Shown: positions 23,118-33,138 of the stretch, one piece after another
Layout of the letters: each line of letters opens with the position of its first letter
Numbering within the stretch: the stretch's first letter is position 1
From: Kuafuiihalomonas sp964473255
GTDB taxonomy: Bacteria; Myxococcota; Kuafuiibacteriia; Kuafuiibacteriales; Kuafuiibacteriaceae
Length of the DNA: 35,649 bases
NCBI GenBank assembly: GCA_964473255.1
Contig: CAYYOT010000049.1
Span: 1-35,649, forward strand
Direction of reading: 5' to 3'
Notes under the pieces: model-generated
Told to the model about the DNA's origin: nothing
The model's input: only the letters and a program-made list of their open reading frames with translations
Database searches by the model: none
Made by a program: the position numbers and the translations under genes

Positions 23118-23615
23118 ATGCGTGAAGAGGTAGGAGGTTCGGGAGCACGGTGGATCTACACTCCGGAGCAGCGACGCAAGCGCGACGCATCCGGCTGGAC
23201 ACTCGTACAGGGTGTATTGGCGCCCTTACAGTTCCTGGTGTTCGTCATCAGCTTGGTCCTGGTCCTCCGTTACCTGGCGACCGGTGAGGGCTGGGCGGCG
23301 GCATCGGCCTCCGTCGTGATCAAGACGGCGACGCTTTACGCGATCATGGTGACCGGCTCGATCTGGGAGAAAGAGGTCTTCGGCTGCTACCTCTTCGCCC
23401 GGCCCTTCTTCTGGGAAGACGTGTTCAGCATGCTGGTGCTGGCGCTCCATACCGCCTACCTGGCGGCGCTCTTCACCGGCGGCCTGGATGCCCGCGGGCA
23501 AATGCTGCTGGCCCTCGCCGCCTACGCCACCTACATCATCAACGCCGCTCAGTTCATCGTGAAGCTTCGCGCTGCTCGCCTAGAGAGCGCCACCCTGGCG
23601 GGAGCCGTCCAATGA
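23118..23615 (+). CDS. bchF: BchF, 3-vinyl bacteriochlorophyllide hydratase
   Basis: Hydrates the C3 vinyl group to hydroxyethyl, the step before BchC. The 165-residue integral membrane protein has YTPEQRRKRDASGWTLVQG, about four hydrophobic helices, and GSIWEKEVFGCYLFARPFFWEDVFSMLVLALHTAYL, the central BchF signature. A strong ribosome site (GGAGGAGG) is 5 nt before the ATG. It is the first gene of the rightward arm, about 50 bp from the inferred transcription start. Its stop overlaps the bchN start by 4 bp. Confidence 0.95.
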   Translation: MREEVGGSGARWIYTPEQRRKRDASGWTLVQGVLAPLQFLVFVISLVLVLRYLATGEGWAAASASVVIKTATLYAIMVTGSIWEKEVFGCYLFARPFFWEDVFSMLVLALHTAYLAALFTGGLDARGQMLLALAAYATYIINAAQFIVKLRAARLESATLAGAVQ

Positions 23616-24886
23616 CCGGGATCGTGGCCCCACCCACCCCCGGAGCGCGGGACGCTCTTCCGGTGCTGCGGGAGCGCGGCCAGCGAGAGGTCTTCTGCGG
23701 ACTCACGGGCATCGTCTGGCTCCACCGCAAGATCCAGGACGCCTTCTTTCTGATCGTTGGCTCGCGGACCTGCGCGCACCTCATGCAGTCGGCCGCCGGA
23801 GTCATGATCTTCGCCGAACCTCGGTTTGGCACGGCGATCATCGACGACCGCGACCTCGCCGGTCTCGCCGACGTCAACGAAGAGCTCGACCGCGTGGTGG
23901 ACCGACTCCTTCGCCGCCGGCCCGACATCAAGCTCCTCTTCCTGGTGGGCTCCTGCCCCTCGGAAGTGATCAAGCTCGACCTATCGCGGAGCGCGTCGCG
24001 TCTGTCGGCCCGACATCACCCCGCGGTTCGCGTCCTCAGCTACTCGGGTAGCGGGATCGAAACCACCTTCACCCAGGGTGAGGATGCCTGCCTGTCCGCT
24101 CTCGTTCCCGAGATGCCGAGCGACGACCAGGACTCGCTGCTCGTCGTGGGCTGCCTGCCCGACGTGGTCGAGGACCAATTCCGCCGGACCTTCGAGCGAC
24201 TCGGCGTGCCCGAGCTTCGCGTGCTTCCCTCCCGACGTGCGGGCGAGCTTCCCCCCGTGGGGACCGGCACCCGCTTTCTGCTGGCCCAGCCGTTCTTGAC
24301 GGATACGGCCCGAGCCCTCGAAGAACGCGGCGCTCGCCACCTGCCTGCTCTCTTTCCCCTGGGCGTCGAGGGAACGCGAGCCTGGTTCGAAGCGGCGGCC
24401 GAAGCCTTCGGCGTCGCGCCTCGACGCGTACGCGAGGAAGTCGAGGCTCCCGAACGAAGAGCGACGGTGGCGCGCGACCGCTATCGTGCCCAGCTGGAAG
24501 GCAAGCGCGTCTTCTTCTTTCCCGACTCCCAGCTGGAAATCCCGCTGGCGCGGTTCCTGTGTCGCGAGCTGGGGATGGAGGCGGTGGAGGTCGGTACGCC
24601 GTACCTCCACCAAGGGCACCTGGGGCCCGAGCTCGACGCTCTTCCCCCCTCGGTGGTGTTGAGCGAGGGACAGGACGTCGAGCGACAGCTCGACCGCTGT
24701 CGAGCGGCGCGGCCCGACATCGTCGTATGCGGACTCGGATTGGCGAACCCGCTCGAAGTCGAGGGTCTCACCACGAAGTGGTCCATCGAGCTGGTCTTCA
24801 GCCCCATCCATGGATTCGAGCAGGTCGGCGATCTCGCCGAGCTGTTCGCCCGGCCGCTCGTCCGCCGGACGAGACTGCGAGTCTAA
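23612..24886 (+). CDS. bchN: BchN, light-independent protochlorophyllide reductase subunit N
   Basis: NifD-like subunit of dark-operative protochlorophyllide reductase, which reduces ring D. The 424-residue protein holds the three cysteine ligands of the shared [4Fe-4S] cluster, Cys29 (VFCGLTG), Cys54 (SRTCAHLMQSA) and Cys115 (VGSCPSEVI). FFFPDSQLEIPLARFLCRELGME is also typical. The fourth ligand is an Asp in BchB. Start by 4-bp overlap with bchF. Confidence 0.97.
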   Translation: MTGIVAPPTPGARDALPVLRERGQREVFCGLTGIVWLHRKIQDAFFLIVGSRTCAHLMQSAAGVMIFAEPRFGTAIIDDRDLAGLADVNEELDRVVDRLLRRRPDIKLLFLVGSCPSEVIKLDLSRSASRLSARHHPAVRVLSYSGSGIETTFTQGEDACLSALVPEMPSDDQDSLLVVGCLPDVVEDQFRRTFERLGVPELRVLPSRRAGELPPVGTGTRFLLAQPFLTDTARALEERGARHLPALFPLGVEGTRAWFEAAAEAFGVAPRRVREEVEAPERRATVARDRYRAQLEGKRVFFFPDSQLEIPLARFLCRELGMEAVEVGTPYLHQGHLGPELDALPPSVVLSEGQDVERQLDRCRAARPDIVVCGLGLANPLEVEGLTTKWSIELVFSPIHGFEQVGDLAELFARPLVRRTRLRV

Positions 24887-24890
24887 CGTC

Positions 24891-26423
24891 ATGCAGCTGA
24901 CCGTATGGACATATGAAGGGCCACCGCACGTCGGAGCGATGCGGATCGCGACCGCCATGAACGACGTGCACTATGTGCTGCGCGCACCTCAGGGCGACAC
25001 CTACGCCGACCTGCTCTTCACGATGATCGAGCGACGTCAGGCGCGCCCTCCGGTCAGCTACACGACCTTCCAGGCCCGCGACCTGGGGACGGATACCGCC
25101 GAACTGTTCAAGACCTCCGCTCGAGAAGCGTATGCGCGCTTCAAGCCGAGCGCTCTACTCGTGGGGGCCTCCTGCACGGCCGAGTTGATCCAAGACGACC
25201 CGGGCGGGATCGCACAGGCCATCGGCCTTCCGGTTCCCGTCGTACCCCTCGAGCTTCCCTCGTACCAGCGGAAGGAGAATTGGGGCGCAGCCGAGACGCT
25301 CTACCGACTCATCCGAACATTCGCTCGTCGGCCGGAGGAACGAGCGACGACGCATCCCAGCTGCAATCTGCTCGGGCCGACCGCGCTCGGGTTCCGGCAT
25401 CGGGACGACGTGCTCGAAGTGACCCGTCTGCTTCACGAGCTCGGCGTCGACGTGAACGTCGTCGCTCCGTGGGGCGCCACCTGCGACGATCTAGCACGCA
25501 TCCCGGAGGCGGACTTCAACGTCGTCATGTACCCGGAGATCGGAGAGACGTCCGCGCGCTGGCTCGAGCGCACTTTTGGTCAGCCGTACATCGATACGGT
25601 CCCCATCGGCGTTGGTGCCACCCGTGACTTCTTGACCGAGGTGGCCGACGTAGCCGGGTTGGACCCGACCCCACTGCTGGAGTCCAGCTCGGCCCGGCTC
25701 CCGTGGTACTCGCGATCGATCGACTCGACCTACCTCACAAAGAAGCGGGTCTTCATTTTTGGCGATGCGACCCACGCCGTCGCGGCCGCCCGGATCTGTC
25801 GGGATGAGCTGGGCTTTGACGTCGTGGGACTCGGCACCTACAGCCGCGAGCAAGCCCGAAGCCTTCGCGCTGCAGCCGCTGAACATGGCGTGGAGCCACT
25901 GATCACCGACGACCATCTAGAGGTCGAAGATCAGGTTCGGAGCCTGAACCCCGAGCTGGTTCTCGGCACCCAGATGGAGCGGCACATCGCCAAACGGATC
26001 GGTGTGCCGTGCGCGGTGATCTCGTCGCCCGTGCACGTGCAGGACTTTCCGGCTCGGTACTCGCCGCAGATGGGCTTCGAGGGAGCCAACGTCATCTTCG
26101 ATACGTGGGTCCATCCCCTCATGATGGGCCTCGAGGAGCACCTTCTGGCCATGTTCCGCGATGACTTCGAGTTCGTGGATACGGCCGGACCATCGCATCT
26201 CGCCGGACACGGCGGACCTCCGGTGGCCGATGAGGCGCCCGCGGAACCGCCGAACGCCCGCGAGCTGGCCTGGGACAACGAAGCCGAAAAGGAGCTACGC
26301 AAGGTACCTTTCTTCGTTCGGGGCAAGGCCCGACGCAACACGGAACGATTCGCTCGCGAAAGCGGGATTGCAACCATCACGGTGGAGACGCTCTATGAAG
26401 CCAAAGCCCACTTCGGTCGTTGA
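24891..26423 (+). CDS. bchB: BchB, light-independent protochlorophyllide reductase subunit B
   Basis: NifK-like subunit completing the BchNB catalytic component. The 510-residue protein begins MQLTVWTYEGPPHVGAMRIA and has Asp36 (APQGDTYAD), the unusual aspartate ligand of the NB cluster that marks BchB/ChlB. VPLELPSYQRKENWGAAET and SSPVHVQDFPARYSPQMGFEGANV are conserved. A C-terminal domain of about 60 residues (PFFVRGKARRNTERFARESG) is the usual BchB tail domain. The start is the ATG 4 nt after the bchN stop. Confidence 0.97.
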   Translation: MQLTVWTYEGPPHVGAMRIATAMNDVHYVLRAPQGDTYADLLFTMIERRQARPPVSYTTFQARDLGTDTAELFKTSAREAYARFKPSALLVGASCTAELIQDDPGGIAQAIGLPVPVVPLELPSYQRKENWGAAETLYRLIRTFARRPEERATTHPSCNLLGPTALGFRHRDDVLEVTRLLHELGVDVNVVAPWGATCDDLARIPEADFNVVMYPEIGETSARWLERTFGQPYIDTVPIGVGATRDFLTEVADVAGLDPTPLLESSSARLPWYSRSIDSTYLTKKRVFIFGDATHAVAAARICRDELGFDVVGLGTYSREQARSLRAAAAEHGVEPLITDDHLEVEDQVRSLNPELVLGTQMERHIAKRIGVPCAVISSPVHVQDFPARYSPQMGFEGANVIFDTWVHPLMMGLEEHLLAMFRDDFEFVDTAGPSHLAGHGGPPVADEAPAEPPNARELAWDNEAEKELRKVPFFVRGKARRNTERFARESGIATITVETLYEAKAHFGR

Positions 26424-29400
26424 CGACACTCCGCTCCGCTTCGTGATCATCACGCTCGACAGCCACATTGCGGGCGCGGTCGAGCGAGCGCGGGCGGGAT
26501 TGGAGCGAGCGATACCGGGGCTCGAGATCTCTCTGCACGCTGCGGCAGACTGGGACGACAAGCCGGAGTCCCTCGCCGCGTGCAAGGCCGCCGTCGCTCA
26601 AGGCGACATCATTCTCGCCAACATGCTCTTCATGGACGACCACGTCCGCGCGATCCTTCCCGACCTCCAAGCCCGCCGCGAACACTGCGATGCCATGATC
26701 GGCTGCATCTCCGGTGGCGAAGTCATCCGCCTGACGCGCATGGGCGGATTCAAGATGGATGGCTCATCGAAGGGTCCACTGTCGCTCCTGAAGCGCCTAC
26801 GTGGGGGAAAGAAGTCGAAGGCGAGCGCCGGCGCCCAACAGATGGCCATGCTTCGTCGTCTGCCCAAGATCCTGCGCTTCATCCCGGGGACAGCCCAAGA
26901 CGTTCGCGCGTACTTCCTGACGCTGCAGTACTGGTTGGCGGGCTCCGACGAGAACATCACCAACATGGTTCGTTTTTTGGTCGACCGGTACGCGGACGGC
27001 GAACGGCGAGGCCTGCGAGGCCGTCTGAAGCCAAAGTCGCCGATCGAGTATCCCGATACCGGACTGTATCATCCTCGGCTCGAAGACCGGATCGCGACCA
27101 AAATCGATGAGCTTCCCGGCTTCGAGACGGATGACCCGCGGCCAACGGTGGGCATCCTGGTGATGCGCTCCTACGTCCTGTCTGGAGACACCGAACACTA
27201 CGACCGCGTCATCGAGTCCCTGGAGGCTCGAGGACTTCGGGTGATCCCGGCTTATGCCAGCGGTCTCGATTCGCGCCCGGCGATCGACACCTACTTCTTC
27301 GACGGCGACCAGCCGCGCGTCGAAGCCCTGCTTTCCTTGACGGGATTCTCGCTGGTCGGCGGTCCCGCCTTCAACGATGCGCAAGCGGCCGCTGAAGTCC
27401 TCGCGCGACTCGACGTGCCCTATCTCTCGGCCCAGGCCATCGAGTTTCAGACCATCGAGCAGTGGCGCGAGTCCGACCGCGGACTCCTGCCGGTCGAGTC
27501 GACGATCATGGTCGCGATCCCCGAGCTCGACGGCGCCACGGGACCGATCGTCTTCGGGGGACGTCCCGCCGGTCTCGAAGGGGAGCGAAGCCCGGACATG
27601 GCGTCGCTTCCGGACCGCGTCGAGATGCTCGCTTGTCGCTTGGAGAAGATGATCCGCTTGCGTCGCAAGGAACGCGCCGAGCGGAAGGTGGGCGTCGTCC
27701 TCTTCAACTTCCCCCCCAATGGTGGCGCGGTCGGTACCGCCGCGTTTCTGTCCGTATTCGAATCGCTCTATCGCACGCTGAAATCGCTGGCCGCCGAGGG
27801 CTACACCGTCGACGTCCCCGCCAGCGTGGACGAACTTCGTGACCGGATCATCGAGGGGAACGCTCGGCGCTACGGCACCGATGCCAACGTCCATGCGCAG
27901 ATCGCCGTCGACGACCACGTTCGCTGCGAGCCGTACCTCGACGAGATCGAGGCCCAGTGGGGGCCGGCCCCGGGGCGTCAATTGACCGACGGTCGAAGCC
28001 TGTTCGTACTCGGCGCTGACTTCGGCAACGTCTTCGTCGGGCTTCAGCCGGGCTTCGGGTACGAAGGCGACCCGATGCGACTCTTGTTCGAAAAGGGCTT
28101 TGCGCCGACCCATGCGTTCTCGGCGTTCTATCGCTATCTTCGGGAAGACTTCGGCGCCGACTGCGTCGTACATTTCGGCACGCACGGGGCGCTCGAATTC
28201 ATGCCGGGCAAGCAGTGCGGTCTGTCTGCCGATTGCTGGCCCGATCGTCTGATCCGAGATCTTCCCAATCTCTATCTCTACGCAGCCAACAATCCTTCCG
28301 AGGGAACGATCGCCAAGCGCCGGGCGGCGGCCACACTCCTCAGCTATCTGACCCCGCCCATGGCGCAGGCGGGCCTCTATCGGGGGCTCATGGACCTGAA
28401 GGCGTCGTACGACCGCTGGCGCGGCCTTCCCCCGTCCGACTCCGAGCGGAACCGGCTGGTCACGATCATCCAAGCTCAGGCCGCGGAGCTCGATCTGGCC
28501 GAGGCCGAACCGCAGTGGACCGATGATGCCCGACTACCGGAACTCGGTCGCGCGATCCGCGAGTGCGAGGCCACGCTGATCCCATGCGGTCTGCACGTGG
28601 TCGGTGAAGTGCCGACCCGAGACGAGCGAGTCGAGCACCTGACGAACATGGTGGAGGCCGCTCTGGGCGAGCGGCCGACGACCGCTTCCGTCACTGACGT
28701 CGTCGACGGCCGGGATCCGCGGGCAGCGCTCGAGGGCAGCGGCATCGCCGTCGGCGCGCAGTCCACGGCGGTCTTCGAAGAGCTCGCGCGGACCGCGCAG
28801 CTCCTCTCCGAAGACCACGAGCTCCCCGCGCTGGTGCGAGCGTTGGACGGACGATTCATCGGCCCGGCCCCCGGGGGTGACCTCCTTCGCAGTCCCGAGA
28901 TTTTGCCCACCGGTCGCAATCTGCATGGGTTCGACCCCTTCCGCATCCCCAGCGGCTTCGCGCTGAAGGAAGGCGCGCTGCAAGCCACCCGTCTGCTCGA
29001 GCGTCACCTGGTCGACGGGCATGGACTGCCGGAGTCCGTCGCTTTGGTGCTGTGGGGGTCCGACAACCTGAAGACCGAGGGCGGGCCGATCGGGCAGGTC
29101 CTCGCCCTTCTGGGGGCAAAGCCCCGTTTCGACGGGTACGGTCGATTGTGCGGAGCGGAGCTCATCGGGCTCGAGGAGCTGGGAAGGCCGCGGATCGACG
29201 TCGTCGTCACGCTATCCGGCATTTTCCGCGACCTCCTTCCGAACCAGACCCGACTGATGGCGGAAGCCGCCTATCTCGCGGCATCGGCCGACGAGCCGCT
29301 GGACCAGAACTACGTCCGGCGAAACGCGCTGCGCTATCAGGCGCAGCACGACTGTGATCTCGAGACCGCCGCGCTGCGCGTCTACAGCAACGCCGACGGA

Positions 29401-30105
29401 GCCTATGGCTCTAACGTCAACCATCTCGTCGACAGCGGAACCTGGGACGACGAAGATCAGCTGGCGGAAACCTACACCCGGAGAAAGTGTTTCGCGTACG
29501 GGCGAAAAGGACAGCCGACCCGCCGTGAGGATCTACTGAAGAGCGCCTTGGCCAACGTCCAGCTCACCTATCAGAACCTCGAGTCAGTCGAGCTGGGAGT
29601 CACGACCATCGATCATTACTTCGATACTCTCGGGGGGATCGGTCGGGCGGTGCAGCAGGCCCGCGGCCAGGACGTACCGGTCTACATCGGTGACCAAACC
29701 CAGGGCCGAGGCACCGTGCGGACGCTCAACGAGCAGGTTTCGCTCGAGAGCCGAACCCGAATGCTCAACCCGAAGTGGTACGAAGGCATGCTGGCTCACG
29801 GATCTGAAGGCGTGAAACAAATCGAAGCCCACATCACGAACACGATGGGCTGGTCGGCGACCACGGGTCAGGTCGCTCCCTGGGTCTACAAGCAACTTTC
29901 TCAGACCTACGTCCTGGACCCCGAAATGCGACAACGCCTGGCCAAGCTCAACCCGAAGGCATCGGCGAAACTCGCGAACCGATTACTCGAAGCTCACGAG
30001 CGCAACTATTGGACCCCGGACGCCGCCATGCTCGAGGCGCTTCGCCAAGCCGGAGATGAGCTCGAAGATCGACTTGAAGGCATCGACGACAGTGTCGCTG
30101 CTTGA
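26395..30105 (+). CDS. bchH: BchH, magnesium chelatase large (porphyrin-binding) subunit
   Basis: Binds protoporphyrin IX and inserts Mg with BchI and BchD. 1236 residues, the normal size. The CobN/Mg-chelatase signature is clear: VVHFGTHGALEFMPGKQCGL, NLYLYAANNPSEGTIAKRR, VLWGSDNLKTEGGPIGQVLALLG, RIDVVVTLSGIFRDLLPNQ, and near the C-terminus HGSEGVKQIEAHITNTMGWS. The start is placed at the ATG at 26395, which overlaps the last 29 bp of bchB and has GGTGGAGAC upstream; the open frame extends 78 codons further but that part only shadows bchB. Confidence 0.97.
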   Translation: MKPKPTSVVDDTPLRFVIITLDSHIAGAVERARAGLERAIPGLEISLHAAADWDDKPESLAACKAAVAQGDIILANMLFMDDHVRAILPDLQARREHCDAMIGCISGGEVIRLTRMGGFKMDGSSKGPLSLLKRLRGGKKSKASAGAQQMAMLRRLPKILRFIPGTAQDVRAYFLTLQYWLAGSDENITNMVRFLVDRYADGERRGLRGRLKPKSPIEYPDTGLYHPRLEDRIATKIDELPGFETDDPRPTVGILVMRSYVLSGDTEHYDRVIESLEARGLRVIPAYASGLDSRPAIDTYFFDGDQPRVEALLSLTGFSLVGGPAFNDAQAAAEVLARLDVPYLSAQAIEFQTIEQWRESDRGLLPVESTIMVAIPELDGATGPIVFGGRPAGLEGERSPDMASLPDRVEMLACRLEKMIRLRRKERAERKVGVVLFNFPPNGGAVGTAAFLSVFESLYRTLKSLAAEGYTVDVPASVDELRDRIIEGNARRYGTDANVHAQIAVDDHVRCEPYLDEIEAQWGPAPGRQLTDGRSLFVLGADFGNVFVGLQPGFGYEGDPMRLLFEKGFAPTHAFSAFYRYLREDFGADCVVHFGTHGALEFMPGKQCGLSADCWPDRLIRDLPNLYLYAANNPSEGTIAKRRAAATLLSYLTPPMAQAGLYRGLMDLKASYDRWRGLPPSDSERNRLVTIIQAQAAELDLAEAEPQWTDDARLPELGRAIRECEATLIPCGLHVVGEVPTRDERVEHLTNMVEAALGERPTTASVTDVVDGRDPRAALEGSGIAVGAQSTAVFEELARTAQLLSEDHELPALVRALDGRFIGPAPGGDLLRSPEILPTGRNLHGFDPFRIPSGFALKEGALQATRLLERHLVDGHGLPESVALVLWGSDNLKTEGGPIGQVLALLGAKPRFDGYGRLCGAELIGLEELGRPRIDVVVTLSGIFRDLLPNQTRLMAEAAYLAASADEPLDQNYVRRNALRYQAQHDCDLETAALRVYSNADGAYGSNVNHLVDSGTWDDEDQLAETYTRRKCFAYGRKGQPTRREDLLKSALANVQLTYQNLESVELGVTTIDHYFDTLGGIGRAVQQARGQDVPVYIGDQTQGRGTVRTLNEQVSLESRTRMLNPKWYEGMLAHGSEGVKQIEAHITNTMGWSATTGQVAPWVYKQLSQTYVLDPEMRQRLAKLNPKASAKLANRLLEAHERNYWTPDAAMLEALRQAGDELEDRLEGIDDSVAA

Positions 30106-30113
30106 GGTATCAC

Positions 30114-31013
30114 ATGCTGCAATCACTCGTACAAATGCCGACCCGAACCCCACCGGATGGAGCCGGGAGCGTGCAGGTCCACCAGGACCCCAACCTCAAG
30201 ATCGACACCGCGAAGGTCTTTTCCGTTTATGGCAAGGGAGGAATCGGCAAGAGCACGACATCCTCGAATCTGTCGGTGGCGTTCTCGAAACTTGGAAAGC
30301 GCGTCCTCCAGATCGGGTGCGATCCAAAGCACGACTCGACTTTCACCCTCACCAAGAAGCTGATGCCCACCGTGATCGACGTCTTGGAGAGTGTCGACTT
30401 TCATCCCGAAGAGCTTCGCATCGAGGACTTCGTCTATGAAGGCTACAACGGCGTGATGTGCGTCGAGGCGGGTGGGCCGCCGGCGGGGACGGGCTGCGGT
30501 GGCTACGTCGTGGGCCAGACGGTCAAGCTTCTGAAAGAACACCATCTTCTCGAAGACACCGACGTCGTGATCTTCGATGTCTTGGGCGACGTCGTGTGTG
30601 GAGGGTTCGCCGCGCCCCTGCAGCACGCGGACCGCGCTCTCATCGTTACCGCCAATGACTTCGACTCGATCTTCGCGATGAACCGTATCGTCTCCGCGAT
30701 TCAGGCGAAGGCGAAGAACTATAAGGTCCGGCTGGGCGGCGTCATCGCCAACCGGAGCGCCAAGACCGACGAGATCGACCGTTTCAACGAGACCGTCGGT
30801 CTGCAGAAGGTCGCTCATTTTCCCGACCTGGACATCATCCGCCGCAGCCGGCTGAAGAAATCGACGCTGTTCGAAATGGAGCCGACCCCCGAGCTCGAAG
30901 CCGTTCAGGCGGAGTATCTCCGCCTCGCGGCCACGCTCTGGGCGGGGACGGAGCCTCTCGAGGCCGCTCCCATGAAAGACCGCGATCTCTTCGATTTCCT
31001 TGGATTCGACTGA
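30114..31013 (+). CDS. bchL: BchL, light-independent protochlorophyllide reductase iron protein
   Basis: NifH-like ATP-dependent donor to BchNB, 299 residues. The P-loop GKGGIGKST is at residues 40-48, and cluster cysteines are Cys128 (GTGCGGYV) and Cys162 (GDVVCGGFA). The family-specific QIGCDPKHDSTFTLTKKLMPTVIDVLE is present. An in-frame TTG at 30102 overlaps the bchH stop, but the ATG at 30114 has a proper ribosome site (GAGGT, 5 nt upstream) and was chosen. The N-terminal 33 residues precede the fold, as in other BchL proteins. Confidence 0.97.
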   Translation: MLQSLVQMPTRTPPDGAGSVQVHQDPNLKIDTAKVFSVYGKGGIGKSTTSSNLSVAFSKLGKRVLQIGCDPKHDSTFTLTKKLMPTVIDVLESVDFHPEELRIEDFVYEGYNGVMCVEAGGPPAGTGCGGYVVGQTVKLLKEHHLLEDTDVVIFDVLGDVVCGGFAAPLQHADRALIVTANDFDSIFAMNRIVSAIQAKAKNYKVRLGGVIANRSAKTDEIDRFNETVGLQKVAHFPDLDIIRRSRLKKSTLFEMEPTPELEAVQAEYLRLAATLWAGTEPLEAAPMKDRDLFDFLGFD

Positions 31014-31699
31014 TGGACGGCCTCAGCTACCAGCGCAGCAAAGAGCGCCTCGAGACGTACTTCGACCGGGTCGCCACCGAGGCGTGGGCTCGCCTGACTT
31101 CGGATGGTCCGGTCAGCCGTATTCGAGCCACCGTCCGTCTGGGCCGCGACGAGATGCGCTCGACGCTCTTGAGCTGGTTGCCCGACGATCTTCATGACGC
31201 GCGAATCCTCGACGCCGGCTGCGGGACCGGAGCTCTGGCCGTGGAGGCCGCGGAGCGCGGAGCTTCGGTCGTCGCGATCGACCATTCGCAGAACCTCATC
31301 GGCCACGCGCAGCAGCGGCTTCCGGCTACCGTAGATGGGCGCGTCGAGTTCGCGGTCGGAGACATGATGGATCCCTCCCTCGGCGACTTCGACTTCGTGA
31401 TCGCAATGGATTCGCTGATCCATTACCACCCGCACGACGTGGTGCAGATGACCGAGCTACTCGCGCGTCGCGCACGGTCCGGCGTCTACTTCACTTTCGC
31501 CCCCCGCACGCCGCTGCTCACCCTGATGCACCTGGTCGGTCGACTGTTTCCGCGAAGCGACCGCGCCCCCGCGATTCAGCCGGTTCGGGCCCGCCGCCTT
31601 CGGCGACGGCTGCAGGAGCGGGGGCTGAGGCCAGCACGAACCCACCGCGTCAATAGCGGATTCTACACCTCGCAAGCGCTGGAGGTCGTGACTCGATGA
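31013..31699 (+). CDS. bchM: BchM, magnesium protoporphyrin IX O-methyltransferase
   Basis: SAM-dependent methyltransferase that esterifies the C13 propionate of Mg-protoporphyrin IX before ring closure. 228 residues; SAM motif ILDAGCGTG at residues 65-73, acidic loop AIDHSQNL, and MDSLIHYHPHDVV plus VYFTFAPRTPLLTLMHLVGRLFPRSDRAP, all characteristic of BchM. The C-terminus has FYTSQALEV. Start and bchL stop overlap by 1 bp (TGATG). Confidence 0.96.
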   Translation: MDGLSYQRSKERLETYFDRVATEAWARLTSDGPVSRIRATVRLGRDEMRSTLLSWLPDDLHDARILDAGCGTGALAVEAAERGASVVAIDHSQNLIGHAQQRLPATVDGRVEFAVGDMMDPSLGDFDFVIAMDSLIHYHPHDVVQMTELLARRARSGVYFTFAPRTPLLTLMHLVGRLFPRSDRAPAIQPVRARRLRRRLQERGLRPARTHRVNSGFYTSQALEVVTR

Positions 31700-33117
31700 A
31701 GCCGCTCTCCAACGTCTGGACGCGACTGGGTCCGCGCTTTCTCCCCTTCGCCGACGCGGCGTCCGAGGATCTTCCGCTCGGACGTCTGCTTCGTCTCTCG
31801 CTCTTCCAGGTGTCGGTCGGCATGGCGGTCGTTCTCCTCAACGGAACGCTCAATCGCGTCATGATCGTCGAGCTCCACATCCCCGCGTGGCTCGTGGCGA
31901 CGATGGTATCCCTGCCGCTCCTGTTCGCCCCCTTCCGGGCCCTCGTCGGATTCCGATCCGACACCTATCGGTCCGCGCTTGGCTGGAAACGAGTGCCCTT
32001 CATCTGGATGGGTTCGCTGCTGCAGTTCGGTGGTCTATCGATCATGCCCTTCGCCCTGCTGGTTCTAGGCGGCGATGCCGTCATCCAGATCCCGTTCGCC
32101 GGCGAACTCGGAGCCGCTCTATCGTTTTTGCTCGTCGGAATCGGACTGCACACCACGCAGACGGCGGGGCTGGCTTTGGCCACCGACCTCGCGCCCGAGG
32201 AGAGCCGTCCGCGAGTCGTGGCCTTGCTCTACGTGATGCTCCTGGTGGGAATGTTCGTCAGCGCCCTGCTCTTCGGTGTCCTGCTGGCCGACTTCCGACC
32301 CTCCAAGCTGATTCAGGTGATCCAGGGAGCGGCGGTCTTGACCATGGTCATGAATCTGGCGGCGCTCTGGAAGCAAGAAGCGCGTCGACCGCAGCCGGCG
32401 GCCGGCCCCCCGCCCCGATCGTTTGGCGAGTCCTGGTCCGAGTTCATGACCGGTGGTCGGCCCGCTCGCCTGCTGGTGGCGGTCGGTCTGGGTACGGCCG
32501 CGTTCAGCATGCAGGACATCCTGCTCGAGCCGTATGGAGGAGAGGTCCTCTCCCTGTCCGTAGCGGCGACCACCGCGCTGACCGCGCTCCTCGCCGGAGG
32601 CACTCTCGTCGGCTTCGGTCTCGCCGCTCGCAGCCTGGGCCGCGGCCAGGATCCGCACAAGCTGGCCGCACTCGGCGCGGTCGTCGGCGTAGTGGCCTTT
32701 TCCTGCGTGGTCTTCGCCGACCCCTTTCAGTCGGTCACCATGTTCAGAGTCGGAACGCTCCTGATCGGTCTGGGCGGCGGACTCTTCTCCGTCGGGACGC
32801 TGACTGCCTCCATGAGCCTGGCCAGCTCCGGATACAGCGGCCTGGCGTTGGGGGCGTGGGGCGCGGTTCAGGCGACCGCGGCCGGGGTGGCCATCGCTCT
32901 GGGCGGCTTTTTACGCGACTCGGTGGCGACGATGGCGACGCACGGTGCGCTCGGTCCGGGCCTGACGAGTGCCAGCGTCGGATACAGCTTCGTGTACCAC
33001 CTCGAGATCGGGCTTCTATTCGCAACGCTCGCCGCCATTGGTCCACTCGTTCGACACGCCAACACACAAACACAGGAAGTCCGCGGCCAGTTTGGTCTGG
33101 CCGAGATGCCCGGCTGA
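31696..33117 (+). CDS. lhaA: LhaA, LH1 assembly factor (PucC/BCD-family MFS)
   Basis: 473-residue, 12-helix membrane protein required for LH1 assembly in Rhodobacter. Family features: LPLGRLLRLSLFQVSVGMAVVLLNGTLNRVMIVEL, FRALVGFRSDTYRSALGWKRVPFIWMG, and FSMQDILLEPYGGEVL. Its place between bchM and puhA is typical of lhaA, distinguishing it from the second BCD-family protein by bchG. The ATG overlaps the bchM stop by 4 bp. Confidence 0.95.
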   Translation: MKPLSNVWTRLGPRFLPFADAASEDLPLGRLLRLSLFQVSVGMAVVLLNGTLNRVMIVELHIPAWLVATMVSLPLLFAPFRALVGFRSDTYRSALGWKRVPFIWMGSLLQFGGLSIMPFALLVLGGDAVIQIPFAGELGAALSFLLVGIGLHTTQTAGLALATDLAPEESRPRVVALLYVMLLVGMFVSALLFGVLLADFRPSKLIQVIQGAAVLTMVMNLAALWKQEARRPQPAAGPPPRSFGESWSEFMTGGRPARLLVAVGLGTAAFSMQDILLEPYGGEVLSLSVAATTALTALLAGGTLVGFGLAARSLGRGQDPHKLAALGAVVGVVAFSCVVFADPFQSVTMFRVGTLLIGLGGGLFSVGTLTASMSLASSGYSGLALGAWGAVQATAAGVAIALGGFLRDSVATMATHGALGPGLTSASVGYSFVYHLEIGLLFATLAAIGPLVRHANTQTQEVRGQFGLAEMPG

Positions 33118-33138
33118 GGCGCCAGCAAAGGAATCATC